Positions 60,250-64,000 of a stretch of DNA of 64,000 nt are shown one piece after another. This DNA is from Halobacillus sp. Nhm2S1. GTDB lineage: Bacteria; Bacillota; Bacilli; Bacillales; Halobacillaceae. The stretch lies in the NCBI RefSeq assembly GCF_019599545.1, contig NZ_JAIEZV010000005.1, positions 1 to 64,000 of the forward strand, read 5' to 3'. The first letter of the stretch is position 1; the number at the start of each line of letters is the position of its first letter. The notes beneath the pieces are model-generated. The model did no database searches, was not told the DNA's origin, and saw only the letters and a program-made list of their open reading frames with translations. Both the position numbers and the translations under genes were made by a program.

Positions 60250-60290
60250 AACTAAATGGCAGGATTGTGGAAGACTGAATTTCAAGGTTG
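60250..60290 (+). repeat. repeat family fragment, copy D
   Basis: First 24 bases identical to copy C (34576-34599), continuing into AAGACTGAATTTCAAG, 12 of 16 identical to the inverted end of copy A. It lies in the 231-bp gap between mtnU and lytS. Confidence 0.6.
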
Positions 60291-60322
60291 CTGAGTAGAG
60301 GTATGAAAAAGGAAGTGAGAGG

Positions 60323-62071
60323 ATGTTTGAGTTGTTCCTCCCGATGCTTGAAAGACTCGGGATTATAGTAACGGTCGCTTTCATTATTACTCGCTTCCGA
60401 TTCTTTCGGGAGTTGATTGATCAAAAAACGCTCGACCAGCGTCAGCGGTACATGGCTATCGCTTTTTTCGGGTTGTTCGGAATCATTGGTACATATACAG
60501 GCATCACCTATGATACAAGTTCATTTGATTATGGACGCTGGGCTTACAATCTTGTCGAATCGGAAGCACTGGCAAACTCAAGAGTCATTGGAATCGTGGC
60601 GGCTGGGCTTTTCGGAGGGTACCGCATTGGTATAGGAGCTGGGATCATTGCTGGCTTGCATCGTGTTTCCCTCGGAGGATTCACCGGAATCGCTTGTGGG
60701 ATTTCTGCTGTCATAGCTGGAATCATTGCAGGTTACTTCCATAAAAAAGAGGAACCTTTGAAACTGAAGACCGCCTTATTTGTTGGTGCTCTTGCAGAAA
60801 CGGTACAGATGGGGATCATTCTCCTTATTTCTGATCCATATCCTCGTGCGTGGGCCCTCGTCCAAGAAATTGGAGTGCCTATGATTGTAGCAAATGGAGT
60901 CGGTTCTGCATTGTTCTTGTTAATCATTCGTAATGTTCTTCATGAAGAAGAGAAAGTTGGAGCCTTGCAGGCGCAAAAAGCATTAAAGTTGGCAGAATCA
61001 ACAGTTTCTCATCTGCGTAAAGGATTGACGTTGGATTCCGCAGAAAAGGCATGCCGAATCATTTATGAAGAGGTTCAAGTGAGTGCGATCTCCATGACGG
61101 ATAAACAAAGCATCCTGGCTCATGTGGGCCAGGCCGATGACCATCACAAGGCTGGGGAGCCAATTCAAACGGACGCCACTCGTGAAGTCATTGAGACTGG
61201 GAAACGTGTTGTAGTCAGGCATGAAGAAATTCAATGCCAACAGCCGAATTGTCCGCTCGGGGCAGCTGTTATCGTTCCATTGAAAAAACGTCAAGAAGTG
61301 GTTGGAACCTTGAAGTTTTATGTTTCGTCACAAAAAGAAATCTCCAATGTCTTATTGGAACTGATCCAGGGATTGAGTGCTCTCCTCAGTCAGCAGCTGG
61401 AGCTTGCTGATGCTGAGGAAGCACAGGAGCTTGCTCGGGAAGCGGAAGTGAAGGCTCTGCAGGCACAAGTTAACCCGCACTTTTTGTTCAATTCGTTAAA
61501 TGTCATCGTTTCGCTGACACGTACGGAACCTGACCGGGCAAGAGCGCTGCTTATAGCGCTTTCCAAGTTCTTCAGGCAAAACCTAGGGGCGACGACTAAA
61601 ACCTGGACCTCATTAAAAGAAGAGTTGAAACATGTGAAGTCTTATCTTCTCATTGAAGAGACGCGTTTCGTTGATCGCCTTCATGTCCACTACGATATTG
61701 ATGAAGACGCCTTATCAGCACGAATTGCTCCTTTAACTTTGCAGCCCCTGGTCGAGAACAGCATCAAGCATGGAATTAAAGACCAGGAAGGGGGAGCGGA
61801 AATCACGATTCGTATCCATAGAGATGGTAATTACGTTCACATCAGCGTTGCGGACAACGGAATAGGCATTGAACCGATGAGGTTGAGGACCTTGGGGGAA
61901 CAATCGGTTGCGTCTGAGAGAGGGACTGGATTCGGATTATATAATGTAAATAAGCGTTTAGAATACATGCACGGAGAGAGTGCGAAGCTACGAATCACGA
62001 GCGAACAAGGACAAGGGACAACCATTTCATTTACTGTCCCTCTTCTGGAAAAGGAGATAGACCATGAGTGA
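60323..62071 (+). CDS. lytS: LytS-family sensor histidine kinase
   Basis: A 582-residue sensor: N-terminal 5TM-LYT sensor with several membrane segments (about 1-205), a GAF domain (about 230-360, with cysteines in CQQPNCPLG), then the kinase part with QVNPHFLFNSLN (phospho-His near residue 391) and an ATPase domain (LVENSIKHG, VADNGIGIE, GTGFGLYN). LytS of B. subtilis and BtsS of E. coli sense pyruvate. Overlaps lytT by eight bases; a CstA-type transporter follows, the same gene set as pyruvate-sensing systems. Confidence 0.93.
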   Translation: MFELFLPMLERLGIIVTVAFIITRFRFFRELIDQKTLDQRQRYMAIAFFGLFGIIGTYTGITYDTSSFDYGRWAYNLVESEALANSRVIGIVAAGLFGGYRIGIGAGIIAGLHRVSLGGFTGIACGISAVIAGIIAGYFHKKEEPLKLKTALFVGALAETVQMGIILLISDPYPRAWALVQEIGVPMIVANGVGSALFLLIIRNVLHEEEKVGALQAQKALKLAESTVSHLRKGLTLDSAEKACRIIYEEVQVSAISMTDKQSILAHVGQADDHHKAGEPIQTDATREVIETGKRVVVRHEEIQCQQPNCPLGAAVIVPLKKRQEVVGTLKFYVSSQKEISNVLLELIQGLSALLSQQLELADAEEAQELAREAEVKALQAQVNPHFLFNSLNVIVSLTRTEPDRARALLIALSKFFRQNLGATTKTWTSLKEELKHVKSYLLIEETRFVDRLHVHYDIDEDALSARIAPLTLQPLVENSIKHGIKDQEGGAEITIRIHRDGNYVHISVADNGIGIEPMRLRTLGEQSVASERGTGFGLYNVNKRLEYMHGESAKLRITSEQGQGTTISFTVPLLEKEIDHE

Positions 62072-62792
62072 TAAAATCACGGTGCTCATCGTTGATGATG
62101 AGCGCTTCAGTCGAGAAGAATTGAACTTCTTGCTAAAACCTTACGATAGGATAGAAGTTGTAGGAGAAGCAGGATCAGGAGATGAAGCGGTCATGCAGAC
62201 ATTAAAGCTTCAGCCGGATGTGCTTTTTCTTGATGTGGAGATGCCGAAGATGGATGGAATGGCGGTAGCGAAAGCAGTTCAAGAACTCAAAAAGGTACCG
62301 GAGATCGTTTTTGCAACGGCGTATCCAGATTTTGCGGTTGAAGCATTTCGGCAAAAGGCAATCGATTATTTACTCAAACCTTATGACGAGGAACAGTTGA
62401 ATGAAACCGTGGAAAGAATAGAAAAGAAGCTTCAGCCAGTTGAAGAGAAGGCTGTCAATTCCCCTTCCAAGCTAGCGGTTGAAGTGGAGGATACGATTGA
62501 ATATCTGAATCCATCTGAAATTATGTACGTCCACAGGGAGGACCGAATTACAAAAATCGTCGGCAAACAAAAAGTTTATGAAACGAAAGATGCACTGAAA
62601 GATGTAGAGGAACGCCTGCAAGGTTTCCCGTTCTTCCGAATTCATAAAAGTTATCTAGTGAACCTGGATTACGTGTATAGACTAACCCCGTGGTTCAATG
62701 GAGCCTATCAATTGGAACTGCAGGGCACCGAGGAAAAGCTTTCTGTCAGTAGGAATTATGTCAAAGAATTACGAAAGAAGCTGGAGTTGTAA
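62064..62792 (+). CDS. lytT: LytTR-type response regulator
   Basis: A 242-residue regulator: receiver domain (about 4-118; phospho-Asp57 in VLFLDVEMP, Lys in DYLLKPYD) and a LytTR DNA-binding domain (about 140-240; VHREDRITKIV, FFRIHKSYLVNLDYV). Partner of lytS, with which it overlaps. The most likely target is the transporter gene 142 bp downstream. Confidence 0.93.
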   Translation: MSDKITVLIVDDERFSREELNFLLKPYDRIEVVGEAGSGDEAVMQTLKLQPDVLFLDVEMPKMDGMAVAKAVQELKKVPEIVFATAYPDFAVEAFRQKAIDYLLKPYDEEQLNETVERIEKKLQPVEEKAVNSPSKLAVEVEDTIEYLNPSEIMYVHREDRITKIVGKQKVYETKDALKDVEERLQGFPFFRIHKSYLVNLDYVYRLTPWFNGAYQLELQGTEEKLSVSRNYVKELRKKLEL

Positions 62793-62867
62793 ATTTTCGT
62801 TGTATTTCAATCGTCATTTACGACATCTTGGGCAAGAATCCTGACATGTTAATCAAGAACCTCCCTT

Positions 62868-62882
62868 TTGTAAGCGTTATCT
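62868..62882 (+). promoter_or_regulatory. cre site 1 (CcpA)
   Basis: TTGTAAGCGTTATCT fits WTGNAANCGNWNNCW at every defined position. Confidence 0.72.
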
Positions 62883-62893
62883 TGTTATATTCT

Positions 62894-62908
62894 TTGTAAG
62901 CGATTACA
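62894..62908 (+). promoter_or_regulatory. cre site 2 (CcpA)
   Basis: TTGTAAGCGATTACA, a full consensus match, 26 bp after the first and 27 bp before the cstA ATG. Paired cre sites predict strong catabolite control of the transporter. Confidence 0.78.
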
Positions 62909-62934
62909 GATAAGCGCGAAAAGGAGGAAAAACG

Positions 62935-64000
62935 ATGATTACTTTTCTAGTGAGTATTGCACTTTTAATTATTGGTTATCTTACGTATGGTAAATATGTT
63001 GAAAGAACGTTCGGCGTTAACACAGGACGTGAAACTCCTGCTTATTCTCATGGTGATGGTGTCGATTACCTGCCTATGGGAGAAAAGAAGAATGCTTTGA
63101 TCCAACTCTTGAACATCGCAGGAGTAGGTCCGATCTTCGGTCCGATTCTCGGAGCCCTGTATGGACCTGTGGCTTTCCTGTGGATTGTGTTTGGGGCCAT
63201 CTTTGCTGGAGCTGTGCACGATTATTTGACGGGGATGATTTCCATCCGTAACCGTGGCGCTCATTTGCCTGAGCTTGCAGGGAAGTTTTTAGGGAAAGTC
63301 ATGAAGCACGTGGTCAACGCGTTTGCGATTCTTTTGCTTGTCCTTGTAGGAACTGTATTTGTTACAGCACCTGCAGATCTTTTACACAACATGACAAGCA
63401 GCTGGCTTGCCCTACCTGTCATTCTTCTTGTGATTTTTGCTTACTATTTGTTAGCGACAATGCTACCAATTGATAAAATCATCGGACGCTTTTATCCAAT
63501 TTTCGGTGCTCTTCTATTGATCAGTGCAATTGGAGTCGGAGTATCTCTTATTGTCACAGGCGCACCGATCCCGGAATTGACTTTTACCAATATGCACCCG
63601 GATAACGCACCGATTTTCCCACTGTTGTTCCTAACGATTTCTTGTGGTGCTTTGTCAGGTTTTCACGCGACACAAACCCCTATCATCTCGAGAACGACAC
63701 AAAAAGAAAAACAAGGACGTCGTATTTTCTACGGTATGATGATTGCAGAAGGGATCATCGCGATGATTTGGGCAGCTGCAGCTATGAGCTTGTTCAACGG
63801 ATCTGCAGGATTGAATGAAATCCTTGCGAGTGGAGGACCAGCAGCCGTCGTTAGTGAAGTGTCCATTGCTATGCTAGGAGCGGTCGGAGGTACACTTGCT
63901 GTCTTGGGTGTCATCGTCCTGCCTATCACCTCCGGGGATACAGCTTTCCGAAGTGCTCGTATGATTATTGCCGACTATATTAAAGTTCCACAGAAAAAAG
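62935..64000 (+). CDS. cstA: CstA/BtsT-family transporter (pyruvate), partial
   Basis: First 355 codons of a carbon-starvation-protein transporter, running off the window end. It starts MITFLVSIALLIIGYLTYGK after AAGGAGG and has the family signatures IAGVGPIFGPILGALYGPVA, FAGAVHDYLTGMISIRNRG and SCGALSGFHATQTP. E. coli CstA and BtsT import pyruvate or peptides. Its place after lytST and two cre sites suggest a pyruvate-responsive, glucose-repressed importer. Confidence 0.93.
   Translation, partial: MITFLVSIALLIIGYLTYGKYVERTFGVNTGRETPAYSHGDGVDYLPMGEKKNALIQLLNIAGVGPIFGPILGALYGPVAFLWIVFGAIFAGAVHDYLTGMISIRNRGAHLPELAGKFLGKVMKHVVNAFAILLLVLVGTVFVTAPADLLHNMTSSWLALPVILLVIFAYYLLATMLPIDKIIGRFYPIFGALLLISAIGVGVSLIVTGAPIPELTFTNMHPDNAPIFPLLFLTISCGALSGFHATQTPIISRTTQKEKQGRRIFYGMMIAEGIIAMIWAAAAMSLFNGSAGLNEILASGGPAAVVSEVSIAMLGAVGGTLAVLGVIVLPITSGDTAFRSARMIIADYIKVPQKK

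Overview
The window is a stretch of low-GC Gram-positive chromosome. Ribosome binding sites of the AGGAGG type, TTG/GTG starts, guanine, SAM-I and cobalamin riboswitches, TnrA/GlnR, CcpA, NrdR, Noc and ParB sites, YtvA, YpuA, bacterial NO synthase and LytST all point to the family Bacillaceae. A halophilic or halotolerant genus such as Halobacillus is my best guess, but that is inference from overall likeness and not proven by any marker here. No prophage, integrase, transposase, CRISPR array or tRNA was seen.

Layout. 1-170: end of an rRNA operon (5S and terminator). 0.2-10.5 kb: transporters and regulators (two EamA exporters, PerM-type permease, cysteine dioxygenase, YeiH with divergent LysR, MFS with divergent LysR, the blue-light receptor YtvA). 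10.5-13.7 kb: guanine-riboswitch xpt-pbuX operon, back to back with a cobalamin riboswitch that leads into an acyl-CoA thioesterase. 13.7-25 kb: DDAH-like hydrolase, a Noc-binding site, acyl-CoA dehydrogenase, PfpI, YpuA, Sco1, an anchored protein of unknown function, a c-di-GMP phosphodiesterase and a Nudix enzyme, with two copies of a palindromic repeat. 25-33 kb: sulfur block: a trans-sulfuration enzyme, then a SAM-riboswitch operon with a MetY fused to a CoA-binding domain, an SsuA/C/B transporter and an acyl-CoA synthetase. 33-42 kb: dicarboxylate/glutamate symporter, ICMT and phytoene-desaturase-like genes, Ca2+/Na+ antiporter, cysteine-free uracil-DNA glycosylase, ECF sigma/anti-sigma pair, a parS-like site and a compact type I toxin-antitoxin locus with a LexA box in the toxin promoter. 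42-48 kb: glnK-amt with two TnrA/GlnR boxes, and nrdAB under a NrdR box plus a cobalamin riboswitch. 48-55 kb: methyltransferase, hydrolase, sigma-B stress protein, zinc-type CDF exporter, DUF2254 protein, acetyltransferase, aldehyde dehydrogenase. 55-60 kb: methionine-salvage genes mtnE and mtnU separated by a CoA-disulfide-reductase/NO-synthase pair. 60-64 kb: lytS-lytT and a cre-controlled CstA-type (pyruvate) transporter cut off by the window end.

How genes work together. Sulfur metabolism is a theme: the SAM-controlled operon could import sulfonates, make homocysteine from O-acetylhomoserine, and (inference) recycle the released acetate to acetyl-CoA with its own ligase; mtnE/mtnU salvage methylthioadenosine. 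Cobalamin sensing occurs twice: the nrdAB riboswitch has a clear terminator and fits shut-off of a B12-independent enzyme when B12 is present, while the thioesterase leader has an unclear expression platform. The most interesting items are the LexA-box type I toxin locus (about 41.82-42.10 kb), the four-copy palindromic repeat family, the B12-riboswitch thioesterase, and the MetY-CoA-domain/ligase operon.
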